Source: Sphingosinicella flava (lineage in GTDB: Bacteria > Pseudomonadota > Alphaproteobacteria > Sphingomonadales > Sphingomonadaceae). Taken from it: DNA of 64,000 nucleotides. The notes below the pieces were generated by a model. It worked only from the letters and a program-made list of their open reading frames with translations, was not told the origin of the DNA and ran no database searches. Location of the stretch: NCBI RefSeq assembly GCF_016025255.1, contig NZ_CP065592.1:2312122-2376121 (forward strand), in the 5' to 3' direction. The position numbers were made by a program, and so were the translations under genes. This document shows, one piece after another, positions 25,389 to 35,475 of the stretch (position 1 is the first letter of the stretch; the number at the start of each line of letters is the position of its first letter).

Positions 25389-26357
25389 TCAGGCGGCGCT
25401 CTGGTTCATCCGCTCGATCAAACGTGCCGCGATGGCATGAAAGGCGCGTCCTTCCTCGCCATCGCTTGCAGCGGGCGGCCTTCCGGCGTCCGAAGCCTCG
25501 CGGATGGCGAGGGTCAGCGGCACGCGGCCGAGAAATGGAATCTCCATTGACCGCGCCGCCGCCTCCGCGCCGCCCGATCCGAATGGATCGGACATTTCAC
25601 CGCAATGGGGGCAGGCATAGCCCGCCATATTCTCGACGAGGCCGAGGATCGGCACGCCCATTTTGTTGAACAGGTCGATCGCCCTTCTGGCGTCGATCAG
25701 GGCCAGATCCTGCGGCGTCGAGACGATCACCGCGCCCGCCGGCTTCCAATTCTGCATCAGCGACAGCTGCACGTCGCCAGTGCCGGGGGGCAAGTCGACG
25801 ACCAGGATTTCGGTATCGCCCCAATCGCCGTCGAGCAGCTGGCCGAGCGCCTTGGTCGCCATCGCGCCGCGCCAGGCGAGTGCCGCGTCCTTGTCGACCA
25901 GCTGGCCGATGGACAGCAGGCGGATGCCCTGCGCTTCGACCGGAATGATCGTCTTCTCCACCGCTTCGGGACGCTCGTCGCTGCCAAGGAGGCGGGGCTG
26001 GGATGGGCCGTATATGTCGGCGTCGACCAGCCCCACCTTCCTGCCGGTCCGGGCGAGCGCGATGGCGAGATTGGCCGAAACGGTCGACTTGCCGACCCCG
26101 CCCTTGCCGCTGCCCACCGCGATGATCGTGCGATGAACCTTGTCGGCGGTGACTGCGATACGAACCGCATCAATGCCCGGCAGGCCTTCCACCCCGGTAC
26201 GGACTTGCGATTCCAGCTTGATCCTGTCGCTGATCGACAGGCCGGTCGCATCGAGGACGAGGCTCAGCACGCCGCCTGCGATGCGCGGTGCCGCGACCCG
26301 GTCGCGGACATTTTCCGGAATGTTTTGAAGGGCGGCGGCGAGGGCGGCATCGGTCAT
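25389..26357 (-). CDS. mrp: Mrp/NBP35-family Fe-S cluster carrier ATPase
   Basis: A 322-residue protein. An N-terminal MIP18-like (DUF59) segment (1-70) is followed by a deviant Walker A GSGKGGVGKST (82-92), and DLPPGTGD as switch II. The Cys249-x2-Cys252 pair (CPHC) bridges a [4Fe-4S] cluster between subunits. It delivers Fe-S clusters to apo-proteins. It is divergent from hflK with about 70 bp between. Confidence 0.93.
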   Translation of the reverse strand: MTDAALAAALQNIPENVRDRVAAPRIAGGVLSLVLDATGLSISDRIKLESQVRTGVEGLPGIDAVRIAVTADKVHRTIIAVGSGKGGVGKSTVSANLAIALARTGRKVGLVDADIYGPSQPRLLGSDERPEAVEKTIIPVEAQGIRLLSIGQLVDKDAALAWRGAMATKALGQLLDGDWGDTEILVVDLPPGTGDVQLSLMQNWKPAGAVIVSTPQDLALIDARRAIDLFNKMGVPILGLVENMAGYACPHCGEMSDPFGSGGAEAAARSMEIPFLGRVPLTLAIREASDAGRPPAASDGEEGRAFHAIAARLIERMNQSAA

Positions 26358-26426
26358 GCGCTCCCGATAGGCCTCTTCGAGGGCGATGCCACTGTTTTTC
26401 CGCGAAACGCTACCTATAAAGGCTTC

Positions 26427-27500
26427 ATGAGCAGAATTTTCGGGTGGGGCGCACGCCTCGGCGCCATGATGAGTGAGAATAAGGGCGGTCCCTGGGGCGG
26501 CTCGGGCGGATCCGGCGGCGATGGACCGCGCAATCCCTGGGGCGGCCCGCGCAAGCCGCGGCCGCCTTCAGGAGGCAGTGACGGTTCGGGCAACGTCACC
26601 TCCCTCGACGATTTCCTGAGGAAGAGCCGGGAGCGGCTTGGCGGCCGTCTGCCGCAACAGGGCGGCAAGCCTTATTGGGTTTATGGCATCGCCGCTTTCA
26701 TCGTCCTCTGGCTGATCTTCACCTCCATGCACCGGATCGGGCCGCAAGAGCGCGGCGTCATCACGCGCTTCGGTTCCTATGCGGGCACGATGGGCCCGGG
26801 CATCGGCCTGTCGCTTCCCGCCCCGATCGACCGCGTGCAGAAGGTCGATGTCGAGGAGATTCGCACCGTCGACATCGGGTCGACCGATCCCAATCGCGAA
26901 AATCTGATCCTGACCGGCGATCAGAATATCATCGACCTGGCTTATTCGGTGCGCTGGAACATTCGCGATCCGCAACTCTACCTCTTTCAGCTCGCCGATC
27001 CCGACGAAACGATCCGCGAGGTCGCCGAAAGCGCGATGCGCGCGGTGGTCGCGGGCGTGTCGCTGAACGACGCCATCGGCGCGGGCCGGGGCGAGATCGA
27101 ACAGCGCGTGCAGCAGACCATGCAGAGGCTGCTCGACGATTATGGCGCGGGCGTCCGCGTTCAGGGCATCGCGATCAAGCAGTCCGATCCTCCTGCCGCG
27201 GTCAACGATGCGTTCAAGGACGTGTCGGCCGCGCAGCAGGAAGCGCAGAGCTATATCAACGACGCCCGTGCCTACGCGCTTCAGCTTACCGCCAAGGCGC
27301 AGGGCGAGGCGGCGGCGTTCAACGAAGTCTATTCGCAATATCGCCTGGCGCCGGAAGTCACCCGCCGCCGCATGTATTACGAAACGATGGAACGAGTGCT
27401 GTCCCGCGTCGACAAGACGGTCGTGGAAGCGCCGGGCGTGACGCCCTATCTGCCGCTGCCCCAGGCGCAGCGATCGGTCCGGCAGGGAGACGCGCAATGA
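26427..27500 (+). CDS. hflK: HflK, FtsH modulator subunit
   Basis: A 357-residue SPFH/prohibitin protein. It has a Gly/Pro-rich cytoplasmic N-tail (about 15-55), one membrane helix (about 78-95, VYGIAAFIVLWLIF), a band-7 domain, and a long coiled-coil with AQQEAQSYINDARAYA. With HflC it forms a periplasmic-side cage around FtsH and limits its proteolysis. ATG 26427 is chosen; in-frame ATGs at 26466 and 26469 are alternatives. Its stop overlaps the hflC start (ATGA). Confidence 0.93.
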   Translation: MSRIFGWGARLGAMMSENKGGPWGGSGGSGGDGPRNPWGGPRKPRPPSGGSDGSGNVTSLDDFLRKSRERLGGRLPQQGGKPYWVYGIAAFIVLWLIFTSMHRIGPQERGVITRFGSYAGTMGPGIGLSLPAPIDRVQKVDVEEIRTVDIGSTDPNRENLILTGDQNIIDLAYSVRWNIRDPQLYLFQLADPDETIREVAESAMRAVVAGVSLNDAIGAGRGEIEQRVQQTMQRLLDDYGAGVRVQGIAIKQSDPPAAVNDAFKDVSAAQQEAQSYINDARAYALQLTAKAQGEAAAFNEVYSQYRLAPEVTRRRMYYETMERVLSRVDKTVVEAPGVTPYLPLPQAQRSVRQGDAQ

Positions 27501-28360
27501 TCGAGCGTATGACCCGCAACCCGATCGCCCTGGCGGTGATCGCCGTGATCGCGCTCGTCCTGATCGGCAGCACCTTTTCGATCGTGCCCGAAACCCAGCA
27601 GGCGGTGATCGTCCGCTTTGGTGAGCCCAAGCGCATCATCAACCGCTACGATCCGGGCGAAGCCTTTGGATCCAGCGGCGCGGGGATTATCGCGCGCTGG
27701 CCGTTCATGGACGAAATCCATTGGATCGATAAGCGCATCCTGTCGGTCGAGATGGACCAGCAGCAGGTGCTGTCCACCGATCAGCTCCGCCTGCAGGTCG
27801 ACGCCTTCGCGCGCTACCGCATCGTCGACCCGCTCCGCATGTATATTTCCGCGCGGACGGAGGACCGGGTGAGCGACCAGCTTCGCCCCATCCTCGGCTC
27901 GGCGCTGCGCAACGAGCTTGGCCGCCGCCCTTTCGCGGCGCTTCTATCGCCCGAACGCGGCGAGGTGATGGACAATATCCAGCGCGCGCTCAACCGCGTC
28001 GCCCGCCAATATGGCGCGGAAATCGTCGACGTGCGGATCAAGCGCGCCGATTTGCCCGAAGGCACGCCGCTCCAATCCGCCTTCCAGCGGATGCAGACGG
28101 CGCGTCAGCAGGAAGCACGGTCGATCCGGGCGCAAGGGTCCAAACAGGCGCAGATCATTCGGGCCGAGGCGGACGCGGCGGCGGCGAAAACCTATGCCGA
28201 CGCCTTCAACCAGGATCCCGATTTCTACGATTTCTACCGGGCGATGCAGTCTTACGAGACGACGTTCATTAACAATGGATCGGGAGAGGAAATGGGCCGT
28301 TCCTCCATCATCCTGTCGCCCGAAAATCAATATTTGAAGGAATTTCAGGGCCGCAGATGA
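27497..28360 (+). CDS. hflC: HflC, FtsH modulator subunit
   Basis: A 287-residue SPFH protein with one N-terminal membrane helix (about 9-28), the band-7 domain starting at VPETQQAVIVRFGEPKR and a coiled-coil tail rich in Ala, Gln and Arg. It overlaps hflK by four bases, so the two subunits are made in step. The stop is followed by about 100 bases before the DegP-like gene. Confidence 0.93.
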   Translation: MIERMTRNPIALAVIAVIALVLIGSTFSIVPETQQAVIVRFGEPKRIINRYDPGEAFGSSGAGIIARWPFMDEIHWIDKRILSVEMDQQQVLSTDQLRLQVDAFARYRIVDPLRMYISARTEDRVSDQLRPILGSALRNELGRRPFAALLSPERGEVMDNIQRALNRVARQYGAEIVDVRIKRADLPEGTPLQSAFQRMQTARQQEARSIRAQGSKQAQIIRAEADAAAAKTYADAFNQDPDFYDFYRAMQSYETTFINNGSGEEMGRSSIILSPENQYLKEFQGRR

Positions 28361-28464
28361 TGATTACGGCTGTCATTCAATCGCGGTTCATTTTCGAAGC
28401 ATAGCGTTGGAACAGACTGGAGGCCGGGGGGCATCCGCCGGCTGAAATTGAGGAGACGATTATC

Positions 28465-30015
28465 GTGCGTTACGTATATGGCGCTACCGCTGCCCTGCTT
28501 TTGGGTGGGGCCGCTGCGACGCTCACCATCAATCCGATCAGCGCCCAGACCGCGCAGAACGAGCCGGGAACAATCGCCTCATCGGCGCCCCGTCCGGGCG
28601 CGCCGATGAGCTTTGCCGACCTGGCCGACCGCCTCGCGCCCGCCGTGGTCAATATCTCCACCCGCCAGAGCATCGAGGTGCGGCGCCAGCAAGGCCTGCC
28701 CCCGGGCTTCGAGGAATTTTTCCGCCAGTTCGGCGGCCAAGTTCCGGACGGCGGCGGCAACGACACGGTAACGCAGCGCGGCGGATCCCTGGGCTCCGGC
28801 TTCCTCATTTCGGACGACGGTTATATCGTCACCAACAATCACGTGGTGTCGCCTGCTCGCTCCAATGCGACGGTCGACCAGATCACGGTCACCCTCTCCG
28901 ACCGTCGCGAATATGAAGCCGAATTGGTCGGCCGCGACGCAGCATCCGACCTTGCATTGCTCAAGATCAAGGCGAACGGGCTCCCGTTCGTTCGCTTCGG
29001 GGATTCGACGCGCACGCGGGTCGGCGACTGGGTGGTCGCGATCGGCAACCCGTTCGGGCTTGGCGGAACCGTCACGGCGGGCATCGTTTCCGCGGTGCAC
29101 CGCAATCTCGAATCCGGCCTCTACGACCGCTACATCCAAACCGACGCGTCCATCAACACCGGCAATAGCGGCGGCCCGATGTTCGACCTCAATGGCAATG
29201 TGGTCGGCATCAACACCGCCCTCATCTCCCCGACCGGCGGCAATGTCGGCATCGGTTTCGCCATTCCGGCGGAACAGGCGCGGCCGGTGATCGAAGCCCT
29301 GCGCCGCGGCCAGCGGGTGAGGCGCGGCTATCTCGGCATCGGCTTCCAGCCGCTCGACGAAAGCATTGCGGCCTCGCTCGACTTGCCCCGGAATCGCGGC
29401 GAGCTCATTCGCAGCGTCAGCCCGGGCGGCCCCGCCGCGCGTGCCGGCATTCAGCAGGGCGACGTGATCATCACCGTCAATGGCCGCGCGGTTACGCCGG
29501 ACGAATCGCTCGCTTATCTGATCGCCAATCAGAATGTCGGTTCGACGGTCCCCTTCGAGCTGATCCGCAACGGCCAGCGCCGCACGGTGAACGTCACCAT
29601 CGCCGAGCGTCCGACCGACGAAGAACTTGCCCGCCTCAATGGCACCGAGGAAGAGCAGGAGCTGACCGAGCCGCCCGCATCGCAGCAATCGGACAGCCAG
29701 AAGGCGGCGCGCGAGGGCTTGGGCCTCACCGTTCAGACCCTGACGCCGCAGATCGCCCGCAATCTCCGCCTCAACGACGTCAATCTGCAAGGCGTCGTCA
29801 TCGCGTCGGTCAATCCGTCGAGCGACGCGGCGGCCAAGGGCATCCGGACCGGCGACATCATCCTGTCGATCAACCAGCGCCAGACCCGGACGCCGGAAGA
29901 AGCGGCGGCAGCCGTCGAGGCTGCACGCCGGGGAGGCCGGAATACGGTCCTGCTGCTCGTCCGCCGGGCGAATAGCCAGCCCCTCTATGTGGGCGTGGAA
30001 CTCGCCGGCCGTTAA
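28465..30015 (+). CDS. degP: Do/DegP-family periplasmic serine protease
   Basis: A 516-residue HtrA protease with a signal peptide (residues 1-27, ending NPISAQ). The catalytic triad is His126 (NNHVV), Asp162 (SDLALLK) and Ser235 (GNSGGP). Two PDZ domains follow (about 275-375 and 415-515). The start is GTG 28465, preceded by GAGGAG. It degrades or chaperones misfolded envelope proteins. Placement after hflKC puts two quality-control systems side by side, although the 100-bp gap may hold its own promoter. DegQ-type naming is equally possible. Confidence 0.93.
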   Translation: MRYVYGATAALLLGGAAATLTINPISAQTAQNEPGTIASSAPRPGAPMSFADLADRLAPAVVNISTRQSIEVRRQQGLPPGFEEFFRQFGGQVPDGGGNDTVTQRGGSLGSGFLISDDGYIVTNNHVVSPARSNATVDQITVTLSDRREYEAELVGRDAASDLALLKIKANGLPFVRFGDSTRTRVGDWVVAIGNPFGLGGTVTAGIVSAVHRNLESGLYDRYIQTDASINTGNSGGPMFDLNGNVVGINTALISPTGGNVGIGFAIPAEQARPVIEALRRGQRVRRGYLGIGFQPLDESIAASLDLPRNRGELIRSVSPGGPAARAGIQQGDVIITVNGRAVTPDESLAYLIANQNVGSTVPFELIRNGQRRTVNVTIAERPTDEELARLNGTEEEQELTEPPASQQSDSQKAAREGLGLTVQTLTPQIARNLRLNDVNLQGVVIASVNPSSDAAAKGIRTGDIILSINQRQTRTPEEAAAAVEAARRGGRNTVLLLVRRANSQPLYVGVELAGR

Positions 30016-30035
30016 GGGGCCTCAAGATCATAAGG

Positions 30036-30070
30036 AAAAAGGGCCGGGAGCAATCCCGGCCCTTTTTTTT
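30036..30070. terminator. Bidirectional intrinsic terminator
   Basis: Stem GGGCCGGGA with loop GCAA and TCCCGGCCC, followed by T8 on the plus strand and T5 on the minus strand. It ends the degP transcript and the convergent aminopeptidase transcript, whose stop codon is at 30072. Confidence 0.92.
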
Positions 30071-30071
30071 A

Positions 30072-32723
30072 TCAGCCTGCTCGTGCGGCAAGCCAGCGGC
30101 TGATGTCGGGCAGGCGGCTTTCGAGCACCTTCAGCCGGTCGCGGATCGACACGATCGCCTGATCGGCCGGCCGGCGCGATTCCGGGGTCAGATAGCGTGA
30201 GGCGAAATCCTCGATCTTGGCGATCATCGCGGGGTCTGCCGATCCCCCGCCAAGCTGCGCGATGAAGCGGCTGCGCGAGGAAACGTCGACCAGCGATTCC
30301 ACTTTCTCCCGGTTGCGCACGGCGAAGTCGAAGGCGAGGTCGGGATGGCCCGCTGCCACAGCCGCGATGATCTGGCTGCTATCGGTGGCATCGGGCTCGC
30401 CGGACAAAGCGAGATCGAGCGCGCGCCGTGCCAGCGCCTCGTCTTTCGCCGATCCAAGGAGGCGGTAAAGCTGCGACCGGACCAGCTTGTTCTGCTCGCC
30501 CTTGGCTTGGGCACGCAATGCCTCCCAGCCTTTGGCGTCGAGATTGGCCGCGACCACGCCCAATATGGCGGAACGGAGCGGACCGCTTAAGGGACCGGCG
30601 GCATAGCGGCGGTTCGCCTCCGCCACCACGGCCGGATCGCCGACGGAACCGAGGATCGAGATCAGGCTGGAGCGCAGCACCGCCTCGGTCTCGCGTTCGT
30701 TGGGGCGGGGTTCCCAGCCCAACCGATTCAGCACCGACGACAGACGCGCGCTCGCGTAGCGCGCGACTTGCGCCTGTCGCGCGGCATCGCCTTCATACAT
30801 GCCGTAAATCTGGCTGAGAATATTGCCTACGCTCGACCAAACGCGCGGATTCGCATTGTCCGGCACGGCGGCGATGAGGTCGAGCGCTTCGGACGCGGGT
30901 TGGTAGCCGGCGAGGCCGAGGCTCCATGTGTCGGCAAGAAGGCCGAGCTGATCGATGGGTTCCAACCCGCCATAACGAGCGGTCAGCTGGTCGAGCATCG
31001 CGGGCGTGTAGAGCGTCCGGTAATAGCCTGCCTGGCCGCTATTCACGAGCAGCGGGCCGCAGCCCGGGACGGTAAAGGCCGCCGATCCGCCTTCGACGAG
31101 CTGCCGCGCTTCCCTGCCGCCAAGCGTCGCTGCGATGACGGGGACGCGCCAGCGCAGTGGCTGCTTGTCCATGCGGTCGCGGGTGAATTCGCCTTGGGAC
31201 AACCGCACTTGCGTCGCGCCGCCCTCGCACGTGGCGCTTTCGACGCGGATCAGCGGGACACCCGGTTGCAGGGTGAAATCGTGGGCGATGGCGGTAATGG
31301 GCTTGCCCGCCGCTTTTTCGACCTTGCCCCACAGATTGTCGGACACCGTATTCCCATATTTATAGGTGGAGATGTAATCGCGCACCCCCGCCCTCCAGGC
31401 GTCGGCGCCGACATAGTCTTCCAGCATGGTGATCACCGCTTCTCCTTTTTCGTAGGAGATGGCGTCGAAGGCCTGGCTCGCTTGCTCCACGGTGTTGATG
31501 TCCTGCACGACCGGATGGGTGGTGGCGACGGAATCGAGCCGCATCGCCCCCTCGCGCCCGCCCACCCGGGCAAGCAGCACTTCCCATTGCGGATTGAGCG
31601 CGTCGGTCGACTTGGTCGCCATCCAGGATGCGAAGCCCTCGTTCAGCCACAGATCGCCCCACCAGGCCATGGTGACGAGATTGCCGAACCATTGGTGGGC
31701 GATTTCGTGGGCCGCGACTTCGAAGATGCGCTGGCGGTCGGCGTCGGTGGTGATGGCGGGGTCGACGAGCAGGGTATTTTCAAAAGTGAAGATCGCGCCC
31801 CAATTCTCCATCGCGCTGAAAAACTGGCTGCTGCCCGGCCCGGCGACGTTGTCGAGTTTCGGCAACGGATAAGGGACGCCGAAATAATCGTTGTAATAAG
31901 GGACGATGCGCGCCGATCCCGCCAGCGCCTCGCGTCCCTTTTCCCCATCGCCTTTCTTGGTGACGACGCCGATTTCGGTGCCGCCCGCCTGGGTGGTGAT
32001 GCGATCGAATTCGCCCATACCGAGGAAGAGGAGATAGCTCGACATGGACGGCGTGGTTTCGAACGTCACCCGCGCCAGCCCGTCCGGCAAATCCTCGCGC
32101 TTCGCGACCGGCATGTTGCTGACGGCGGTCTGGTTGGCGGGGACGGTCACCGTCAGGTCGTAGGGCGCGCGATAGATGGGCTCGTCCCAGCCCGGGAAGA
32201 AACGCCGCGCGTCGGGTGCTTCGAATTGGGTATAGAGCGCCCGCTTGGTCCCGCCGGCCGACGGATAATCGAGTGCGAAGAGGCCAGCCGCCTGGGTATT
32301 GATCCGGCCCGTATAAAGCATGTCGAGCGTGTAGCGCCCCGGCGCCAGCGGTTCCGTGAAGGTAAAGGTCGCGGTTTGCGCCGTCTCATTCGTCGCGACG
32401 TTGGCCGGGCTGCGCAGTCCACCGGGTCCGCTCAGCGAGACCGTGCCGAATTGCAGATCGGCGGCATTCAGCGTGATCGCGTCGGTTGCTTGCAGCACCT
32501 CGATATCGACCGACGTTTTACCCGAAAAGCGCAGATTCTGCGCGTCCGGCGTCGCCTCGATCCGGTAATGAAGCGGCTTTGCGGTGCGCGGCAACTGGGT
32601 CGGCACCTGGGGCAGATGGGCATTGGCCGCCGGTCCGCTCGCGGTCGTCGCATGGGTGCAGGCGCCGAGCGTCAGCGACGCGAGCGTCAGGGCGAGAAGA
32701 GAAGTGGCTGGGCGGGCGCGCAT
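30072..32723 (-). CDS. M1-family zinc aminopeptidase lipoprotein
   Basis: An 883-residue envelope aminopeptidase. A signal peptide with lipobox LTLGAC gives a lipidated Cys22. The exopeptidase motif is SAMEN (303-307, a variant of GAMEN). The zinc site is HEIAHQWFGN (His339, Glu340, His343) with Glu362 in NEGF. The ERAP1-like helical C-terminal domain fills the second half. It belongs to the ERAP/puromycin-sensitive group rather than E. coli PepN, and probably trims peptides in the periplasm. It is convergent with degP across a strong terminator. Confidence 0.93.
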   Translation of the reverse strand: MRARPATSLLALTLASLTLGACTHATTASGPAANAHLPQVPTQLPRTAKPLHYRIEATPDAQNLRFSGKTSVDIEVLQATDAITLNAADLQFGTVSLSGPGGLRSPANVATNETAQTATFTFTEPLAPGRYTLDMLYTGRINTQAAGLFALDYPSAGGTKRALYTQFEAPDARRFFPGWDEPIYRAPYDLTVTVPANQTAVSNMPVAKREDLPDGLARVTFETTPSMSSYLLFLGMGEFDRITTQAGGTEIGVVTKKGDGEKGREALAGSARIVPYYNDYFGVPYPLPKLDNVAGPGSSQFFSAMENWGAIFTFENTLLVDPAITTDADRQRIFEVAAHEIAHQWFGNLVTMAWWGDLWLNEGFASWMATKSTDALNPQWEVLLARVGGREGAMRLDSVATTHPVVQDINTVEQASQAFDAISYEKGEAVITMLEDYVGADAWRAGVRDYISTYKYGNTVSDNLWGKVEKAAGKPITAIAHDFTLQPGVPLIRVESATCEGGATQVRLSQGEFTRDRMDKQPLRWRVPVIAATLGGREARQLVEGGSAAFTVPGCGPLLVNSGQAGYYRTLYTPAMLDQLTARYGGLEPIDQLGLLADTWSLGLAGYQPASEALDLIAAVPDNANPRVWSSVGNILSQIYGMYEGDAARQAQVARYASARLSSVLNRLGWEPRPNERETEAVLRSSLISILGSVGDPAVVAEANRRYAAGPLSGPLRSAILGVVAANLDAKGWEALRAQAKGEQNKLVRSQLYRLLGSAKDEALARRALDLALSGEPDATDSSQIIAAVAAGHPDLAFDFAVRNREKVESLVDVSSRSRFIAQLGGGSADPAMIAKIEDFASRYLTPESRRPADQAIVSIRDRLKVLESRLPDISRWLAARAG

Positions 32724-32794
32724 GGGGAGTCTCCGGCGAAATTCGTTGCGGGCCGGACTGTGCCTTGGCGGCGGCAGAAGTCAAATGATGATGG

Positions 32795-33193
32795 TCATTC
32801 GCCTTTTGGGAGAAAATGTGCGGCGATGTCGCGTGCGATCCTTGCCGGGCGGCGGGTCGCGGCGTCGATGCAGCACCAGCTCGACCGCACTTCGGCCAGC
32901 ACGTCCTCGCCGCGCTTGATCAGCGTTTGGTAGACGGCGCGCGCGCCCTCCACCTTTTCCAGCATGACGGCGGCGAACACATCGTCGTCCAGGAAGGCGG
33001 GCTTGCGATAGGTGATTTCATGCTTCAGCGCGACCCACAAATGCCGCGCCACCGCCTCTGCCGGGGCGAGCTTGCGCCAATGGGCGATGACCGCCTCCTG
33101 CACCCAGGTGAGGTAGGTGGCGTTGTTGACATGACCCATGAAGTCGATGTCGGCGGGCGCGATGCCGATCGGATGGCGGAAGGTTTGACTCAT
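32795..33193 (-). CDS. Acyl-CoA thioesterase (4HBT hot-dog family)
   Basis: A hot-dog-fold thioesterase of 132 residues. The catalytic Asp lies in the loop ADIDFMGHVNNATYL, typical of the 4-hydroxybenzoyl-CoA thioesterase/FadM group. ATG 33193 is preferred over an in-frame GTG at 33202. Substrate is likely a medium- or long-chain acyl-CoA, which sequence alone cannot settle. Confidence 0.88.
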   Translation of the reverse strand: MSQTFRHPIGIAPADIDFMGHVNNATYLTWVQEAVIAHWRKLAPAEAVARHLWVALKHEITYRKPAFLDDDVFAAVMLEKVEGARAVYQTLIKRGEDVLAEVRSSWCCIDAATRRPARIARDIAAHFLPKGE

Positions 33194-33239
33194 CTTGCTC
33201 ACAATGATGTCAGTAATGTCGCTTTACGACAAGCCCATG

Positions 33240-34241
33240 TCAGCCAAGCACTTCTTTTGCGAGCTCGTCCGCCCTCCAATCGCGTCGACCGCCTTTTTCC
33301 GCCGCGCGAACCAGCGCCACGATCCGGCGGTTGACCGGCGCCGTCCGTCCTAGCCGTTCGGCCAGGGCTACCACTTCGCCGTTCAAATGATCGATCTCGG
33401 TCGGCCGTCCGGCGGCGAAATCGTCGGCCATCGAGGTCCGCGCATTCGCGTCCACCTTGTGCGCGCGGAGCAGGAGCGCATTGAACAGCCAGTCGGGCGC
33501 GGCCAGGGCATGCGGCAGGAGGGAAGAGGGAAGCGCGCCCACCTTGGCAGGTTTGATGCCGGCTTCCTTCAACAGGCCGAGCGCTTCGCGCTGCGCGGCC
33601 GCGACGACGCGCCGATAGCCGCGCTCCCGCAGCTGGGCGAGCAACGGCTTGCCGGAAAGGGCATTCACCGCATTGTTGAGATTGATGACGAGCTTGCCCC
33701 ACAAGATTGCGGGCATGTCGCCGGAAAGGGCCAGAGCGGCAGGGCTGTCGCCAGCCATCCTCTTCAGGCCTGCGCTTATCTCGCCTTCCTCGACGATGAC
33801 CTGGCCCGCCGTCCCCTTATGCCAGCGTCCGCCGCCAAGATGGGCGACATTGTAGGGCACCATGCCGGCCAGCACCGTCCGGCCCGGCAGCAGGCGCCGC
33901 AGCAGATCGGCATTGCCGACCCCGTTCTGCAGGCTGACGACCGCCGCTTCCTTTTTCGCATGCCGGGCAATTTCGGTTGCCGCCGCTTCGGTGCCGTTGC
34001 TCTTGACGGTCAAGAGGATGACATCGGCATGGGCCAATGCGGCGGGATCGGCCGTGAAGCGTGCCTGTTCCGGCGGCATCGATGCGGACCATCCCGCATA
34101 ATCGCTCAGCCGCAGGCCGTGGGCGCGCACCTCGTCCATGACACGCCGGCGCCCGACGAAGGTCACGTCGCAGCCTCGCGCCGTCCAGACGCCGCCGACG
34201 AAGCAGCCGATCGATCCGGCGCCGAGGACGGCTATGCGCAA
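33240..34241 (-). CDS. Ketopantoate reductase-like (PanE/ApbA) NADPH oxidoreductase
   Basis: A 333-residue protein with an N-terminal Rossmann fold (LRIAVLGAGSIGCFVGG), the NADP loop GRRR, LTVKSN, the LQNGVGN motif and the catalytic helix with Lys in LWGKLVINLNNAVNAL. It reduces 2-oxo acids such as ketopantoate; panE-family paralogs act on other substrates. The chosen start is TTG 34239-34241, four bases after the queF stop. The longer frame to 34298 runs into queF and adds residues with no Rossmann similarity. Confidence 0.85.
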   Translation of the reverse strand: MRIAVLGAGSIGCFVGGVWTARGCDVTFVGRRRVMDEVRAHGLRLSDYAGWSASMPPEQARFTADPAALAHADVILLTVKSNGTEAAATEIARHAKKEAAVVSLQNGVGNADLLRRLLPGRTVLAGMVPYNVAHLGGGRWHKGTAGQVIVEEGEISAGLKRMAGDSPAALALSGDMPAILWGKLVINLNNAVNALSGKPLLAQLRERGYRRVVAAAQREALGLLKEAGIKPAKVGALPSSLLPHALAAPDWLFNALLLRAHKVDANARTSMADDFAAGRPTEIDHLNGEVVALAERLGRTAPVNRRIVALVRAAEKGGRRDWRADELAKEVLG

Positions 34242-34245
34242 AAAA

Positions 34246-34692
34246 TCAGCCCCGCCCGCGATAGGACGGGACGCCGGGGTCCGGAACCCATAGTCCATTG
34301 GGCGGCTCGCCGCTCTGCCAGAAAACGTCGATGGGGATGCCGCCGCGCGGATACCAATAGCCGCCGATGCGCAGCCACAAAGGCTTCATTTCGTCGACCA
34401 GGCGCTGGGCGATGCCGACCGTGCAATCCTCGTGAAAGGCGGCATGATTGCGGAAAGCGCCGAGAAACAGCTTCAGCGATTTCGATTCCACGATCGTCTC
34501 GCGCGGTGCGTAATCGATCATGATATGCGCGAAATCGGGCTGGCCGGTCACCGGGCAGAGGGACGTGAATTCGGGCGCGGTGAACCGCACGAGATAGGGG
34601 GTGCCGGGCCGGGGATTGGGCACATAATCGAGAATTGCTTCTTCCGGCGAAGCCGGAAGCGCGCTCGTCTGGCCGAGATGCTTCATCGTCAT
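34246..34692 (-). CDS. queF: NADPH-dependent 7-cyano-7-deazaguanine reductase
   Basis: A 148-residue unimodular QueF. It has catalytic Cys46 and Asp53 in [13 protein letters not shown] and the QueF motif ESKSLK (69-74), followed by [14 protein letters not shown]. It converts preQ0 to preQ1 in queuosine synthesis. It is followed within four bases by the ketopantoate-reductase-like gene. queC, queD and queE are not in the window. Confidence 0.95.
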   Translation of the reverse strand: MTMKHLGQTSALPASPEEAILDYVPNPRPGTPYLVRFTAPEFTSLCPVTGQPDFAHIMIDYAPRETIVESKSLKLFLGAFRNHAAFHEDCTVGIAQRLVDEMKPLWLRIGGYWYPRGGIPIDVFWQSGEPPNGLWVPDPGVPSYRGRG

Positions 34693-34751
34693 GGCCGCGA
34701 TTTAGGGGGCGCGGCGCAGGAGGAAAAGCCTTTTCCGCCGATATGCCGCGC

Positions 34752-35312
34752 TTAAAGCGGCGTCGCCGGGGTGTCGCTGGCGGCCTGGACTTCCGCGCCG
34801 TCTTCGCTCAATCCCGCCCAGCTTTTCGCCATGCAGCGGGCAAGCTCCTGCATCGCCTTTTCGCTGCCCGCGACGCTGAGCGTGCCGACGGTCGCGCCGT
34901 TCGCGACGATCTCCATGCTGCTGGCCTTCACCATTTCCTGGATGAAGCCGTTGCCGTCTTCACGGCTCGGCGCGACGGTGAAAGCGAGGCCCGGCCCGTC
35001 GGCGTCGATATTCTCGCGGGCCGAAGCCTGGATCTGCCAGGGGCCGAAATCGTCGAATTCGACGGCGACCGGATAGGCCGCGCCGTCCTCCAGCGATTGC
35101 CAGGCCGGATTTTGCACGAGGAAGATGAAGGCGCCGTCGGTCGGCGCGGCCATGATCGACAAGACCGTCTGGCTGCCGCTGTCGGACGACGTCACCATGC
35201 AGGCATCGCCCTGGGACGAGGCGTTCCACAATTCGGCTCCGCTGGTGGTTTGGGATGTCGCTGCAGCCGGCAAGGCGGCGGTGGCAAGCAGGGCAAGGAA
35301 GGGCCTGAACAT
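34752..35312 (-). CDS. Secreted protein of unknown function
   Basis: A 186-residue exported protein with a signal peptide (residues 1-24, ending PAAATSQ). The mature part is beta-rich with two cysteines, acidic and otherwise featureless. ATG 35312 follows GTGAGG; the longer frame to 35477 crosses the divergent promoter region. I recognise no family. It is divergent from the DipZ-like gene with about 160 bp between. Confidence 0.75.
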   Translation of the reverse strand: MFRPFLALLATAALPAAATSQTTSGAELWNASSQGDACMVTSSDSGSQTVLSIMAAPTDGAFIFLVQNPAWQSLEDGAAYPVAVEFDDFGPWQIQASARENIDADGPGLAFTVAPSREDGNGFIQEMVKASSMEIVANGATVGTLSVAGSEKAMQELARCMAKSWAGLSEDGAEVQAASDTPATPL

Positions 35313-35475
35313 GATGACCTCACTCTCTTTCGCCCGCTCAGCCCACTTGCCTATTTCAACCAAGAGGCCGATCCTTTGTTGCAGACGGAACGGGGCGGGA
35401 ATGAAATAATTCCGCTGGCGCCGCGCCGCATCTTTTGGAGGGTGCGGGAATCGACATGCAAACCAAGGAGGATGC

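Noticed and set aside
30768-32933. 721-codon open frame on the plus strand
   Set aside because: Antisense shadow of the M1 aminopeptidase; high GC favours long antisense frames.
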